Of a stretch of DNA of 64,000 bases, positions 40,891 to 49,851 are shown piece by piece. Made by a program: the position numbers and the translations under genes. The DNA comes from an uncultured Halomonas sp. (lineage in GTDB: Bacteria > Pseudomonadota > Gammaproteobacteria > Pseudomonadales > Halomonadaceae), in NCBI RefSeq assembly GCF_947501415.1, contig NZ_CANMVL010000033.1:1-64000 (forward strand), given 5' to 3'. The notes beneath the pieces are model-generated. The model worked only from the letters and a program-made list of their open reading frames with translations. It was not told where the DNA came from and did no database searches. The first letter of the stretch is position 1. Each line of letters starts with the position of its first letter.

Positions 40891-41754
40891 ATGAGTACGA
40901 CGAGATTCATGGCGTTGGCCTGCCCGCTGGACGGCAATGACCTGCACAAGAGTGGCAACACCTGGCGCTGTGCGGATGGGCACAGCTTCGATATCGCGCG
41001 TCAGGGTTACGTTCACCTGCTGCCGGTGCAGAACAAGCGCTCCCGGGACCCCGGCGACAGCAAGGCGATGGTGTCGGCGCGGCGGCGCTTTCTCGAGGCC
41101 GGCTACTATCGGCCCATCGCCGAGGCGATCGGTCGCGCCGTGCTGGACGAAGTGCCGGGCGGGGTGCCACTTCGCTGCCTGGACGCCGGTTGCGGCGAGG
41201 GTTATTACCTGCGCAAACTGGCCGATGCCGCATCCGAGATCGAGGAGGCGTCAGGCAAGGCACCGGCGCTTGCGCTACTGGGCGTAGATATCTCCAAGTG
41301 GGCGGTACTCGCCGCCGCCAAGCGCCTGGAGGTCGCCACCTGGGTGGTGGGTACCAACGCCCACCTGCCGGTCCAGACCGGCTGCGTTGACCGCGTGCTA
41401 TGCCTGTTCGGCTTCCCCGTCTACGCCGAGTTCGCCCGCGTGCTGAAGCCGGGCGGCGAGCTACTGATGGTCGAGCCCGGGCCGGACCATCTGCGTGAGT
41501 TGCGCGAGATCATCTACCCGAGCCTCAAGCCGCCCCGAGAGGGCGGCGAGATCGTGCCCGAGGGGTTCGCCCGGAGGCCCGGCGAGACGCTGCGCTTCAC
41601 CATCGAGCTCGAGAGTGCCGAGTCCATCGCCGATCTGCTGACGATGACGCCGCATCTGCATCGTGCCAGTGCCGAGGGGCGCGAGAAGGCCGCGGCCCTC
41701 ACCTCGCTTGCACTCACCGTGGACGCACGACTGACGCGGCTGGTGCGAGAATGA
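40891..41754 (+). CDS. rlmA: 23S rRNA (guanine-N1)-methyltransferase RlmA
   Basis: SAM-dependent enzyme (287 aa) that methylates G745 of 23S rRNA (RlmA-I type). N-terminal zinc-finger region, then GYVHLLPVQNKRSRDPGDSK, a block specific to RlmA, and the Rossmann fold with LDAGCGEGYYL. Three of the four expected zinc ligands are present (Cys11, Cys27, His31). The second Cys of CPLC is Asp14 here (CPLD), so zinc binding may be weakened or use Asp. ATG 40891 follows GGGGAAGAAG. 41755-41953 downstream holds no recognisable feature. Confidence 0.93.
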   Translation: MSTTRFMALACPLDGNDLHKSGNTWRCADGHSFDIARQGYVHLLPVQNKRSRDPGDSKAMVSARRRFLEAGYYRPIAEAIGRAVLDEVPGGVPLRCLDAGCGEGYYLRKLADAASEIEEASGKAPALALLGVDISKWAVLAAAKRLEVATWVVGTNAHLPVQTGCVDRVLCLFGFPVYAEFARVLKPGGELLMVEPGPDHLRELREIIYPSLKPPREGGEIVPEGFARRPGETLRFTIELESAESIADLLTMTPHLHRASAEGREKAAALTSLALTVDARLTRLVRE

Positions 41755-41953
41755 GACGATCCACGTGCTCGTGTCCGGTTCTACCTTGCGCTACCTGACC
41801 GAACGCCTTGGGCGAGCCGAAGATGCAGCGCCATGACACCGACGATGTCAGTACGGGGTGAAGGGCGTTATAAGCTATTAACTTTCCAGTCTTTGCACGC
41901 CGGGGCCTGTATGTCTATGGTCCGCGGCGGTCTTTCATTTTGACGAGGTCCCT

Positions 41954-43228
41954 ATGTCGACGCTCCTGACACCCCTGTGGCACGGCTATCGCGATGCCTC
42001 GCTGATCCTGCGCGTGAGCATCGCCCTGGTGCTGGGCGTGGTGGTCGGCCTGGTCGGTGGGCCCGTCGTGGCCGAATGGCTGGCCCCGCTGGGTGAGCTG
42101 CTGATGCGGCTGCTGAAGTTCATCATCCTGCCCATCGTCCTGTTCACCCTGATGTCGGGAGTCAATCAGGGCGCCGCCGGCAGCCTAGGGCGGATCGGCC
42201 GCAAGGTGTTTCTCTACTATCTGGTCACCTCGGCCCTGGCCATCGCCGTGGGGCTTGGCGTGGCGACCCTGCTGTCGCCGGGAGAGGGCATGTCGCTGCA
42301 GGGAGCCGGCTCCGTCTCGGTACCCGACAACCCCGGCATCCTCTCGGTGGTGCTCGGCATCGTGCCGAACAATATCGTTGCCGCCTTCGCCGAGCAGGAT
42401 CTGCTGGGCATCATCTTCATCGCGCTGGTCTTTGGCCTGGCCGTGTCGAAGATGCGTCAGTCCGAATCCCAGGCGGAGCTGGGTGAGCGGCTCTACGGCC
42501 TGATCGAGGCGCTTAACACCGCCACGCTCAGGGTGATGGATGGCATTCTTCACGTTGTGCCGGTTGGGGTCTTCGCCATCGTGACCAATACCGTCGCCGA
42601 TCAGGGGCTCGCGACCCTGCTGTCACTGGGGGATATGGTGGTGGTCCTCTATCTGGCGCTGGGAGCGCAGCTGCTGGTCTACCTCGGCCTGCTCAAGGGC
42701 TTCGGTGTGTCGGCTCGCGCCTTCTTCCGCGAGGCGCGTACGCCCATGGCCACCGCCTTCGCCACCCAGAGCAGCGCCGGCACCCTGCCGCTGACGTTGG
42801 GTGCCGCAAGCCGCCTGGGCCTGCCGCGTAGCCTCTATGGCTTCAGCCTGCCGCTCGGGGCGACGCTGAACATGGACGGAGCAGCGATTCGCATCGCCAT
42901 CTCGGCGGTCTTTGCTGCCAACGTGATGGGTGTACCGCTTGACTGGGCAAGCATGCTGCAGATTGTGGTGGTAGGCACGCTGATCTCGGTGGGGACCGCC
43001 GGGGTGCCCGGTGCCGGTATCGTGATGATCGCGACGGTGTTCTCTCAGGTGGGCTTGCCTATCGAGGCCGTGGCGCTGCTGACGGCCATCGATGCCCTGG
43101 TGGGCATGGGCTGCACCGCGCTCAACGTGACCGGCGATCTCGTTGGTACAGCGGTCATCGACCGCAGTGAGCGTAGTCGATACACCTCGCAGACGTCCGG
43201 CACTTCCGAGCCCGTCCGGTATCGCTAG
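41954..43228 (+). CDS. Dicarboxylate/amino acid:cation symporter (DAACS family)
   Basis: Glutamate/aspartate/C4-dicarboxylate:Na+ or H+ symporter (424 aa) with the GltPh-type fold. Visible are the HP1 serine motif TQSSAGTLP, the TM7 motif NMDGAAI and the HP2/TM8 region GVPGAGIVM and GMGCTALNVTGD. The substrate cannot be fixed from sequence by eye; succinate/malate or acidic amino acids are the main options. Single gene with a roughly 200-bp upstream gap; no clear promoter was identified. Confidence 0.92.
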   Translation: MSTLLTPLWHGYRDASLILRVSIALVLGVVVGLVGGPVVAEWLAPLGELLMRLLKFIILPIVLFTLMSGVNQGAAGSLGRIGRKVFLYYLVTSALAIAVGLGVATLLSPGEGMSLQGAGSVSVPDNPGILSVVLGIVPNNIVAAFAEQDLLGIIFIALVFGLAVSKMRQSESQAELGERLYGLIEALNTATLRVMDGILHVVPVGVFAIVTNTVADQGLATLLSLGDMVVVLYLALGAQLLVYLGLLKGFGVSARAFFREARTPMATAFATQSSAGTLPLTLGAASRLGLPRSLYGFSLPLGATLNMDGAAIRIAISAVFAANVMGVPLDWASMLQIVVVGTLISVGTAGVPGAGIVMIATVFSQVGLPIEAVALLTAIDALVGMGCTALNVTGDLVGTAVIDRSERSRYTSQTSGTSEPVRYR

Positions 43229-43286
43229 CCTCTGACCGAGCCAGGGACGGCGATAACCATGGCGGTGTCACGGTCTCGGTAGTGAG

Positions 43287-43316
43287 TTGGACAGCTTGAG
43301 GCTGGGTTGTTATACC
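43287..43316 (+). promoter_or_regulatory. Possible catalase promoter
   Basis: TTGGAC (43287-43292) and TATACC (43311-43316) are 18 bp apart, 73 bp before the katA start. Both hexamers are only partial matches. No OxyR site was recognised. Confidence 0.3.
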
Positions 43317-43388
43317 TCCTAACAGGCGCTGGAAGCTGGTGGCGCCACTCGCGTCACCATGGGCGCGCATCCAAGAGGAGGGTTGACC

Positions 43389-44849
43389 GTGACGACTGAT
43401 AACCGCAAGCCGACGACGACCGATGCCGGAATACCGGTCGCCAGCGACGAGCATTCGCTGTCCGTCGGCCCCGACGGCCCCATCGTGCTCCACGACCACT
43501 ACCTGATCGAGCAGATGGCCAACTTCAACCGCGAGCGTATTCCCGAGCGCCAGCCCCACGCCAAGGGCAGCGGCGCCTTCGGGCATTTCGAGGTGACAGA
43601 CGATGTCAGCGCCTATACGCGGGCCGCGGTATTTCAGCCGGGAACACGCACGGAGGTGCTGATTCGCTTCTCCACCGTCGCCGGCGAGCGCGGTAGCCCG
43701 GATACCTGGCGCGACCCGCGCGGGTTTTCCATCAAGTTCTATACCAGCGAAGGCAACTACGACATGGTGGGGAACAACACGCCGGTGTTCTTCCTCCGCG
43801 ACCCGCTGAAGTTCCAGCACTTCATTCGCTCCCAGAAGCGCCGTGCGGATACCAATCTGCGTGACCACGATATGCAGTGGGACTTCTGGACGCTATCACC
43901 GGAAAGTGCCCACCAGGTCACCTGGCTGATGGGCGACAGGGGAATTCCCAGGACCTGGCGGCACATGAATGGCTATTCCAGCCACACCTACATGTGGGTG
44001 AACGCCCAGGGCGAGAAGTTCTGGGTCAAGTATCACTTCAAGACCGATCAGGGGGTCGAGTGCCTGACGCAGGAGGAGGCCGACCGGCTGGCGGGCGCGG
44101 ATGGCGATTATCATACCCGCGATCTCTATCAGGCGATCGAGGCCGGTGAGTATCCGAGCTGGACGCTGTACATGCAGATCATGCCGTTCAAGGATGCCGA
44201 AACCTATCGTTTCAACCCCTTCGACCTGACGAAGGTCTGGCCCCATGCGGACTATCCGCTGGTCAAGGTCGGCAAGCTGACGCTCGACCGCAACCCCACG
44301 GATCATCACACCGAGATCGAGCAGGCGGCCTTCGAGCCCAATAACCTGGTGCCCGGCATCGGCATCAGTCCCGACAAGATGTTGCTGGGGCGGGTGTTTG
44401 CCTACGCGGATGCGCATCGCCACCGGTTGGGCGTCAACTACAAGCAGATTCCGGTCAATGCCCCCAAGGCACCGGTCCACAGCTACAGCAAGGATGGCGC
44501 CATGCGGGTGCAGAATGTGGCGGACCCGGTCTATGCCCCCAACTCCAAGGGAGGTCCGGCGGCCGACGGGGAGCGTTATCCCGAGGACTCCAGCTGGGAG
44601 GCAGGAGGGGAGATGGTTCGAGCTGCCTATACATTGCGCCAGGACGATGATGACTTCGGACAGGCCAATACCCTGGTCAATCAGGTCATGGACGAAGCCG
44701 CCCGTGATCGGCTGGTGGCCAATGCCGTGGGTCATCTCTCCGCCGGCGTTTCCGCTCCGGTACTTGAGCGAGCCTTCGACTACTGGAGAAAGGTCGATCC
44801 GGAGATCGGTGAGCGGATCGCCAAGGGAGTCCAGGCCAATATCGGCTGA
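43389..44849 (+). CDS. katA: Monofunctional heme catalase (KatA type)
   Basis: Small-subunit (clade 3-like) catalase, 486 aa, that dismutates H2O2. Distal His57 in [13 protein letters not shown], distal Asn in VGNNTPVFF (129-130), proximal heme ligand Tyr in [10 protein letters not shown], and the heme-facing [10 protein letters not shown] block. GTG at 43389 is the start: AGGAGGG lies six bases upstream, while the in-frame TTG at 43383 is too close. With the two peroxiredoxins in this window it adds to peroxide defence. Confidence 0.96.
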   Translation: MTTDNRKPTTTDAGIPVASDEHSLSVGPDGPIVLHDHYLIEQMANFNRERIPERQPHAKGSGAFGHFEVTDDVSAYTRAAVFQPGTRTEVLIRFSTVAGERGSPDTWRDPRGFSIKFYTSEGNYDMVGNNTPVFFLRDPLKFQHFIRSQKRRADTNLRDHDMQWDFWTLSPESAHQVTWLMGDRGIPRTWRHMNGYSSHTYMWVNAQGEKFWVKYHFKTDQGVECLTQEEADRLAGADGDYHTRDLYQAIEAGEYPSWTLYMQIMPFKDAETYRFNPFDLTKVWPHADYPLVKVGKLTLDRNPTDHHTEIEQAAFEPNNLVPGIGISPDKMLLGRVFAYADAHRHRLGVNYKQIPVNAPKAPVHSYSKDGAMRVQNVADPVYAPNSKGGPAADGERYPEDSSWEAGGEMVRAAYTLRQDDDDFGQANTLVNQVMDEAARDRLVANAVGHLSAGVSAPVLERAFDYWRKVDPEIGERIAKGVQANIG

Positions 44850-44872
44850 GGGCTTGTCCTGAGTGCTTCAGA

Positions 44873-44906
44873 AGCCTGTCGGTGTGATGCCGGCGGGCTT
44901 TCTTTC
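44873..44906 (+). terminator. Terminator of katA
   Basis: AGCCTGTCGG (44873-44882) pairs with CCGGCGGGCT (44890-44899), with two G-U pairs, followed by TTCTTTC. Confidence 0.75.
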
Positions 44907-44989
44907 ACCTGGAGGGCGGGTCGAGACCGGCGAACAGGAGATCATCAGTCTGGAGAGGCTATATCGGCCTGGAAATACTTTGAAGCAGG

Positions 44990-45047
44990 CAACAACGAAA
45001 CAGGGCCCGCCGAAGCGAGCCCTGTTTCACGAACCGTGAGGTTCGTG
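44990..45047 (-). terminator. Tandem hairpins terminating the cold-shock gene
   Basis: Leftward, CACGAACC/GGTTCGTG (45028-45047, loop TCAC on that strand) is followed by GAAACAGGGC/GCCCTGTTTC (44997-45006 with 45019-45028) and then TTTCGTTGTT on the - strand. The second hairpin is a good Rho-independent terminator. Confidence 0.75.
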
Positions 45048-45066
45048 CGCGTTCATGATCCGGAGA

Positions 45067-45270
45067 TCAGAGCGGCTTGATGTTAGAGGCCTGGAGGCCC
45101 TTCTTGCCCTGGGTCACGTCGAAGGAGACGCTCTGACCTTCCTGCAGGGACTTGAAGCCTTCAGCCTGAATCTCGGAGAAGTGAGCGAAGACGTCATCAC
45201 CGCCGTCAGACGGAGAGATGAAGCCAAAACCCTTGGAGTCGTTGAACCACTTTACGGTACCAGTTGTCAT
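45067..45270 (-). CDS. Cold-shock protein (CspA family)
   Basis: 67-aa single-stranded nucleic acid chaperone. It has RNP1 KGFGFI and RNP2-type VFAHF motifs with the aromatic face W8, F9, F15, F17 and F27-equivalent positions. Start ATG 45270 follows AAGGA. A -10-like TATACA is about 50 bp upstream on the - strand, so there is no long cold-shock-type leader. It may be constitutive or stress-induced rather than strictly cold-induced. Confidence 0.95.
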   Translation of the reverse strand: MTTGTVKWFNDSKGFGFISPSDGGDDVFAHFSEIQAEGFKSLQEGQSVSFDVTQGKKGLQASNIKPL

Positions 45271-45629
45271 AATAAATCCTTTCGCGCTTAGCGCCTTGCA
45301 AAGTTCCTGGTGTCACCCAGATGTATAGCGGGTAAAACAAGAATGATCTTACAGGCGGTCGAAAGAATTCGAATGCTGCTGAAACCATGCTGCTTGCCAA
45401 CCAACTGGCGCTACGGTCTCATTGTTGTGGCTCTGGGTCAAAGACTTTCGTGATTTATTTTTGGTGGGCTCGTCGAAGAAGCCGGCCCAGCCGGTTCCGC
45501 AGTCGTTGAGAGGCGGCGCGGATGACGACATCACCGCGCGGGCCGTGGGCAGCCTCAAGGCGCTGTTTCCATGGGTGCGCTCTTGCTAGACTGCGCCGTT
45601 GATTCTGCGTCCCCGGAGAGGCACGCCGC
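45271..45629. other. Intergenic region between csp and scpA, no gene recognised
   Basis: About 360 bp between divergent csp and scpA. Short reading frames occur on both strands, including a + strand frame closing at TAG 45588-45590 and a 69-codon - strand frame, but none has a ribosome-binding site or a recognisable product. A TAGACT at 45588-45593 could be a weak -10 for scpA. Confidence 0.5.
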
Positions 45630-46541
45630 GTGAGTGCTACCCCCGATTCCCCCAGCCTCGAACAGACCGCCGCCGGCCAGGCCGAGGTGCTGGGCAGGCT
45701 GTTCGATGAGCCGATTACCGAGCTGCCGGAGGACCTCTATATACCGCCGGAGGCGCTGCGGGTCTTTCTCGAAGCCTTCGAGGGGCCGCTCGACCTGTTG
45801 CTCTACCTGATTCGCCGACAGAACCTGGATATTCTGGCCATCGATGTGGCCGCCATCACCCGGCAGTACATCGAGTACGTCGAGCTGATGAAGGCCATGG
45901 AGATCGAGCTGGCGGGTGAATACCTGCTGATGGCGGCGATGCTTGCCGAGATCAAGTCGCGCACCCTGCTGCCACGTCCACCCAGAGAGGGGGGTGACGA
46001 CGAGGAGGAGGACCCGCGCGCCGAGCTTATTCGCCGCCTGCAGGAGTATGAGCGGTTAAAGAGTGCCGCCGAGTCGCTGGCCGAACTGCCTCGGCTGGGG
46101 CGGGACTGGTTTCCGGCTCGTGCGGCACTGCCGCCGCTGGAGAGTCGGGTGATCCATCCCGATGTCGGGCTGGATCAGTTGCTGGGCGCCCTGGCCGGTA
46201 TCCTGCGGCGTGCCGAGCTCAACCAGACTCACCAGATCAGCCGCGAGGTGCTGTCGACACGCGAGCGCATGCTGGCGATCATGGAACGGCTCGAGGGTGG
46301 TCGCTTCGTGCCCTTCGAGGCTCTGTTCGCGCTGGAGGAGGGGCGTGCTGGTGTCGTGGTGACCTTCATGGCGATTCTCGAGCTGGCCAAGGAGTCGATG
46401 ATCGAGGTCGTGCAGAACGCACCGCTGTCACCTCTTCATGTCCGCGCCCGAGTCGCCCCAGTCGAGGGTATCGAGCAGGGTGATTCCGAAGATGGGGGAG
46501 AGAGTCCCTTCGAGGAGGAAGACGGGGAGGTTGGGCCATGA
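45630..46541 (+). CDS. scpA: Segregation and condensation protein A (kleisin) ScpA
   Basis: Kleisin subunit (303 aa) bridging the SMC heads. N-terminal block FEGPLDLLLYLIRRQNLDILAID, then YIEYVELMKAMEIELAGEYLLMAAMLAEIKSRTLLP (given here only as family-typical region, residues about 75-115), and a C-terminal winged helix contacting the other SMC head. GTG at 45630 has GGAGAG upstream. There is an N-terminal tail of about 45 residues before the kleisin core and an acidic C-terminus. ATGA overlap with scpB. Confidence 0.95.
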   Translation: MSATPDSPSLEQTAAGQAEVLGRLFDEPITELPEDLYIPPEALRVFLEAFEGPLDLLLYLIRRQNLDILAIDVAAITRQYIEYVELMKAMEIELAGEYLLMAAMLAEIKSRTLLPRPPREGGDDEEEDPRAELIRRLQEYERLKSAAESLAELPRLGRDWFPARAALPPLESRVIHPDVGLDQLLGALAGILRRAELNQTHQISREVLSTRERMLAIMERLEGGRFVPFEALFALEEGRAGVVVTFMAILELAKESMIEVVQNAPLSPLHVRARVAPVEGIEQGDSEDGGESPFEEEDGEVGP

Positions 46542-47407
46542 TGGCCGAGGAAGTACCCGGTGTGCTGGATGAGATCCTCGAGGCGGCGCTGCTGGCCGCG
46601 GGAGAGCCATTGGCGGTGGAGCGCCTGGAGGCCCTGTTTGACGACCATGAACGGCCACCGCGGCGCGCCCTGCGTGAGGCGTTGGAGCGCCTGCGTGGCC
46701 GCCATGAACGGGGCGCCATAGAGCTGATCGAGACGGCCTCGGGTTATCAGTTGCGCATCCGCCCACGGCTCTCGCACTGGGTATCGCGACTCTGGGATGA
46801 GCGCCCCCAGCGCTATTCGAGGGCGCTGCTCGAGACCCTGGCGCTGATTGCCTACCGTCAGCCGGTTACCCGTGGCGATATCGAGGAGGTGCGCGGGGTC
46901 TCGGTGAGCGGCTCGATCATGCGCACCCTGCTCGAGCGTGGTTGGGTTCGCGTGGTGGGTCATCGTGACGTGCCAGGTCGCCCCGCGGTCTATGCAACCA
47001 CACGCAGCTTTCTCGACGACTTCGGTCTCAAGACGCTCGATGAGCTACCCCCCATGCATGAGCTCAAGGCGTTCGAGGGGGCGGAGCAGATGGACGCTTT
47101 CGATGAAGAGGCGTCGCCGCCCGACCAGACCGATATTCTCGCCCAGGCGGATATGGTGCAAGATGAGGGTGCCGGTGAGGCGTCCGAGGGCGCTACACTA
47201 TCCGAATCCGAGGCGTCGGCGGCGGCCGATGCCTCCAACGAGCCCGCCGAAGAGGGCGGTCTTGATCACGCCGAGAAGGCGTCCGAGCGGGCAGACCTGA
47301 GCTTCGCCGATCTCGAGGCGCGTCTGTCCGAACGTGCCCGCAGCCGCGTCGATGAGGACGCTGCTGCGGGGGCGGAATACACATCCAGTGAGAACGAAGA
47401 TTCATGA
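46538..47407 (+). CDS. scpB: Segregation and condensation protein B ScpB
   Basis: Winged-helix dimer that binds ScpA (289 aa). Two WHTH domains in residues 1-175, with the family blocks [23 protein letters not shown] and [18 protein letters not shown]. Residues about 190-289 are a low-complexity acidic and Ala/Ser-rich tail longer than in most ScpB. GGGGAGG seven bases before ATG 46538 sets the start. It overlaps scpA and rluB by 4 bp each, giving tight coupling. Confidence 0.95.
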   Translation: MMAEEVPGVLDEILEAALLAAGEPLAVERLEALFDDHERPPRRALREALERLRGRHERGAIELIETASGYQLRIRPRLSHWVSRLWDERPQRYSRALLETLALIAYRQPVTRGDIEEVRGVSVSGSIMRTLLERGWVRVVGHRDVPGRPAVYATTRSFLDDFGLKTLDELPPMHELKAFEGAEQMDAFDEEASPPDQTDILAQADMVQDEGAGEASEGATLSESEASAAADASNEPAEEGGLDHAEKASERADLSFADLEARLSERARSRVDEDAAAGAEYTSSENEDS

Positions 47408-48255
47408 GCAATACCAGCGAAAAACTGCAGAAGGTCCTGGCGCGAGCCGGGCTTGGCTCGCGCCGCGAGATGGAGGCTGCCATCGCCGCCGGTCGAGTCC
47501 AGGTCAATGGTCAGGTGGCTACCCTAGGCGATCGTATCGAGACCCGCGACAGGGTGCTCTTCGATAATCGGCCGGTAACTCTGCGTGCCGCCGAGGAGGT
47601 GCCGCGGCGTGTGATCATGTACAACAAGCCCGAGGGTGAGTTGTGTACTCGCAAGGATCCCGAGGGGCGTCGCACCGTGTTCGACCGGTTGCCTCGCCTC
47701 AAGGGCGAGCGCTGGATCGCCATCGGTCGCCTGGATATCAATACCAGCGGCCTGCTGCTGTTTACCACCGACGGTGAGCTCGCCAACCGCCTGATGCACC
47801 CCTCCACTCAGGTGGAGCGGGAGTATGCGGTTCGGGTGATGGGGGAGGTGACCCAGGAGCATGTGGTGGCCATGGTCGAGGGCGTGATGCTCGACGACGG
47901 CCCGGCGCGCTTTACTGACGTTCAGGAGTTCGGCGGCGAGGGTATCAACACCTGGTTTCACGTGGTGATCATGGAGGGGCGCAATCGCGAAGTGCGTCGG
48001 CTCTGGGAGTCGCAAGGCCTTACCGTCAGTCGGCTCAAGCGGGTGCGCTACGGCAATATCTTTCTCGACAAGCGCGCCAAGGCCGGTGAGTGGGTGGAGC
48101 TCTCTCAGGAAGAGGTCGATGACCTGGCTGAGCTGGCAAGCCTGCCGGCCCGCAAGGTGCCGGAGCTGACGCCGGACGAGAAGAATCGCTGGAGCCGCGA
48201 CAAGCACAAGCGTAAGCCGGTACAGGCGATGCGCAAGCCGAGAGCGCGTCGCTGA
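47404..48255 (+). CDS. rluB: 23S rRNA pseudouridine(2605) synthase RluB
   Basis: RsuA-family pseudouridine synthase (283 aa). N-terminal S4 RNA-binding domain ([18 protein letters not shown]), then the catalytic domain with [13 protein letters not shown] (catalytic Asp111) and [15 protein letters not shown]. The Lys/Arg-rich C-terminus is typical of RluB. It is the third gene of the scpA-scpB-rluB operon, an order conserved in gammaproteobacteria. Confidence 0.95.
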   Translation: MSNTSEKLQKVLARAGLGSRREMEAAIAAGRVQVNGQVATLGDRIETRDRVLFDNRPVTLRAAEEVPRRVIMYNKPEGELCTRKDPEGRRTVFDRLPRLKGERWIAIGRLDINTSGLLLFTTDGELANRLMHPSTQVEREYAVRVMGEVTQEHVVAMVEGVMLDDGPARFTDVQEFGGEGINTWFHVVIMEGRNREVRRLWESQGLTVSRLKRVRYGNIFLDKRAKAGEWVELSQEEVDDLAELASLPARKVPELTPDEKNRWSRDKHKRKPVQAMRKPRARR

Positions 48256-48289
48256 CCGCGGACTCGGCTAAAGGAAATCAAAAAAAGGC

Positions 48290-48318
48290 TTGCCAGGACG
48301 CAGGTGTATCAGTATTAT
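48290..48318 (+). promoter_or_regulatory. Promoter of the tRNA-Lys pair
   Basis: TTGCCA (48290-48295) and TATTAT (48313-48318) are 17 bp apart, followed by the GC-rich discriminator CTGCCCCC expected of a stringently controlled stable-RNA promoter. It is 17 bp before the first tRNA. Confidence 0.8.
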
Positions 48319-48334
48319 CTGCCCCCGTTCGGAA

Positions 48335-48410
48335 GGGTCGTTAGCTCAGTTGGTAGAGCAGTTGGCTTTTAACCAATTGGTCGTAGGTTCGAATCCTACA
48401 CGACCCACCA
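48335..48410 (+). tRNA. tRNA-Lys (anticodon TTT), copy 1
   Basis: 76-nt cloverleaf with acceptor GGGTCGT/ACGACCC, D-arm GCTC..GAGC, anticodon loop CTTTTAA with TTT, T-arm with TTCGAAT and encoded CCA. It differs little from E. coli tRNA-Lys. Confidence 0.98.
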
Positions 48411-48438
48411 CTCCGGACACTGGCTTGCTTGCAAGCTC

Positions 48439-48514
48439 GGGTCGTTAGCTCAGTTGGTAGAGCAGTTGGCTTTTAACCAATTGGTCGTAGGTTCGAATCC
48501 TACACGACCCACCA
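48439..48514 (+). tRNA. tRNA-Lys (anticodon TTT), copy 2
   Basis: Identical over all 76 bases to the copy 104 bp upstream; the two are separated by a 28-bp spacer and share a promoter and terminator. Confidence 0.98.
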
Positions 48515-48520
48515 ATTCAG

Positions 48521-48553
48521 ACGCCCCGGTCTCCTCGAGATCGGGGCGTTTTC
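48521..48553 (+). terminator. Terminator of the tRNA-Lys operon
   Basis: ACGCCCCG (48521-48528) pairs with CGGGGCGT (48542-48549), extended by an inner GTCTC/GAGAT helix, followed by TTTTC. Confidence 0.88.
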
Positions 48554-48620
48554 GTATTGGTGCCGAGGGGCTGGCCAGAGGTTTTCGGCCGGTGCTGGTC
48601 AATACACCAGCGATATGGTC

Positions 48621-48732
48621 TAGAATAGAGGGCGAGCCGGCAGGCGACAGACGCAGCCGAGCTCATTGGCGCATCTCACCACGCGGAGCGCGTGGAAGAG
48701 ATGCTCCCATCCTCTGCAGGGGGAGCCCCTGC
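48621..48732 (+). promoter_or_regulatory. nadA promoter -10 and structured leader
   Basis: TAGAAT (48621-48626) is a good -10; no clear -35. The leader of about 120 nt contains two 7-bp hairpins with the same GAG loop: CCACGCG-GAG-CGCGTGG (48679-48695) and GCAGGGG-GAG-CCCCTGC (48716-48732). Each presents GGA at the loop, as CsrA/RsmA sites do. Function is not known. Confidence 0.4.
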
Positions 48733-48752
48733 CGGTCACAGTGGTAGACACG

Positions 48753-49781
48753 ATGACGATCATGACTTCCCGTGCCGAGGTGCGTGAGCACCTGGCCCGC
48801 ACCTATTGCCCCACCCGTATTCCCGCCCAGGATCAGGCGCGCATCGAGGAGATCAAGCGGCTTCTCGAGGCCAACAACGCCGTTCTGGTGGCCCATTACT
48901 ACACCGATGATGCCATCCAGCAGCTGGCTGAGGAGACCGGGGGCTGCGTGGCCGACTCCCTGGAGATGGCTCGCTTCGGCGCCCGGCATCCGGCCGATAC
49001 CCTGGTGGTGGCCGGTGTACGCTTCATGGGTGAGACCGCCAAGATTCTCTCCCCCGAGAAGCGAGTACTGATGCCGACCCTGGAGGCGACCTGTTCGCTC
49101 GATCTGGGCTGTCCGGCCGATGAGTTCAGCGCCTTCTGCGACCAGCACCCCGACCGCACCGTGGTGGTCTACGCCAACACCTCGGCGGCGGTGAAAGCGC
49201 GTGCCGACTGGGTGGTGACTTCCTCCATCGCCGTGGAGGTGATCGAGCACCTCCAGGCCCGCGGCGAGAAGATCCTGTGGGCGCCGGACAAGCACCTGGG
49301 GGGCTATATCCAGAAGCAGACCGGTGCCGACATGCTGCTATGGGATGGTGCCTGCATCGTCCACGAAGAGTTCAAGTCCAAGGGGGTCGAGGACCTCAAG
49401 GCGCTCTATCCGGAGGCCGCGGTGCTGGTGCACCCGGAGTCGCCGGCGGCGGTGGTGGAGCTGGCCGATGTGGCGGGCTCGACGTCCCAGCTGATCCAGG
49501 CGGCCAAGGAGCTGCCCAACGACAAGCTGATCGTGGCCACCGATCGTGGCATCTTCTTCAAGATGCAGCAGGTGGTGCCGGAAAAGACGCTATTCGAGGC
49601 GCCTACGGCTGGCAATGGTGCCACCTGCAAGAGCTGTGCCCACTGCCCCTGGATGGCGATGAACGGGTTGGATAACCTGGCCGATGCCCTGCGTCATGGG
49701 CTCGGTGAGATTCAGGTCGAAACAGAGCTTCGCCATGCGGCGCTGAGGCCCCTGGAGCGGATGCTCAACTTCAAGCGCTAG
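48753..49781 (+). CDS. nadA: Quinolinate synthase NadA
   Basis: [4Fe-4S] enzyme (342 aa) that condenses iminoaspartate with dihydroxyacetone phosphate to give quinolinate in de novo NAD synthesis. Conserved parts include [61 protein letters not shown] and the C-terminal [13 protein letters not shown]. Cluster Cys ligands are in the TCSLDLGC and CKSCAHC areas. ATG 48753 and 48762 are both possible; neither has a strong ribosome-binding site. nadC lies 9 kb downstream. Confidence 0.95.
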   Translation: MTIMTSRAEVREHLARTYCPTRIPAQDQARIEEIKRLLEANNAVLVAHYYTDDAIQQLAEETGGCVADSLEMARFGARHPADTLVVAGVRFMGETAKILSPEKRVLMPTLEATCSLDLGCPADEFSAFCDQHPDRTVVVYANTSAAVKARADWVVTSSIAVEVIEHLQARGEKILWAPDKHLGGYIQKQTGADMLLWDGACIVHEEFKSKGVEDLKALYPEAAVLVHPESPAAVVELADVAGSTSQLIQAAKELPNDKLIVATDRGIFFKMQQVVPEKTLFEAPTAGNGATCKSCAHCPWMAMNGLDNLADALRHGLGEIQVETELRHAALRPLERMLNFKR

Positions 49782-49802
49782 GCCCTCCTAGCGCTTGTTG
49801 TA
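49772..49802. terminator. Bidirectional hairpin between nadA and bepA
   Basis: CAAGCGCTAGG (49772-49782) pairs perfectly with CCTAGCGCTTG (49787-49797), loop CCCT, then TTGTAAG. It includes the nadA stop codon and lies in the 70-bp convergent gap. Confidence 0.65.
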
Positions 49803-49851
49803 AGAAACCCCCTTGCCGCTGGGCGTGGCGTCGACTCGCTGGCTGACGGCG

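Noticed and set aside
45440..45590. Short frame ending at TAG 45588 before scpA, considered as a gene remnant
   Set aside because: No start with a ribosome-binding site and no family recognised; too short to claim a pseudogene.
49788..49851. Alternative C-terminal extension of bepA in another frame
   Set aside because: The main frame ends cleanly at 49852 with length equal to E. coli BepA; no frameshift is needed.
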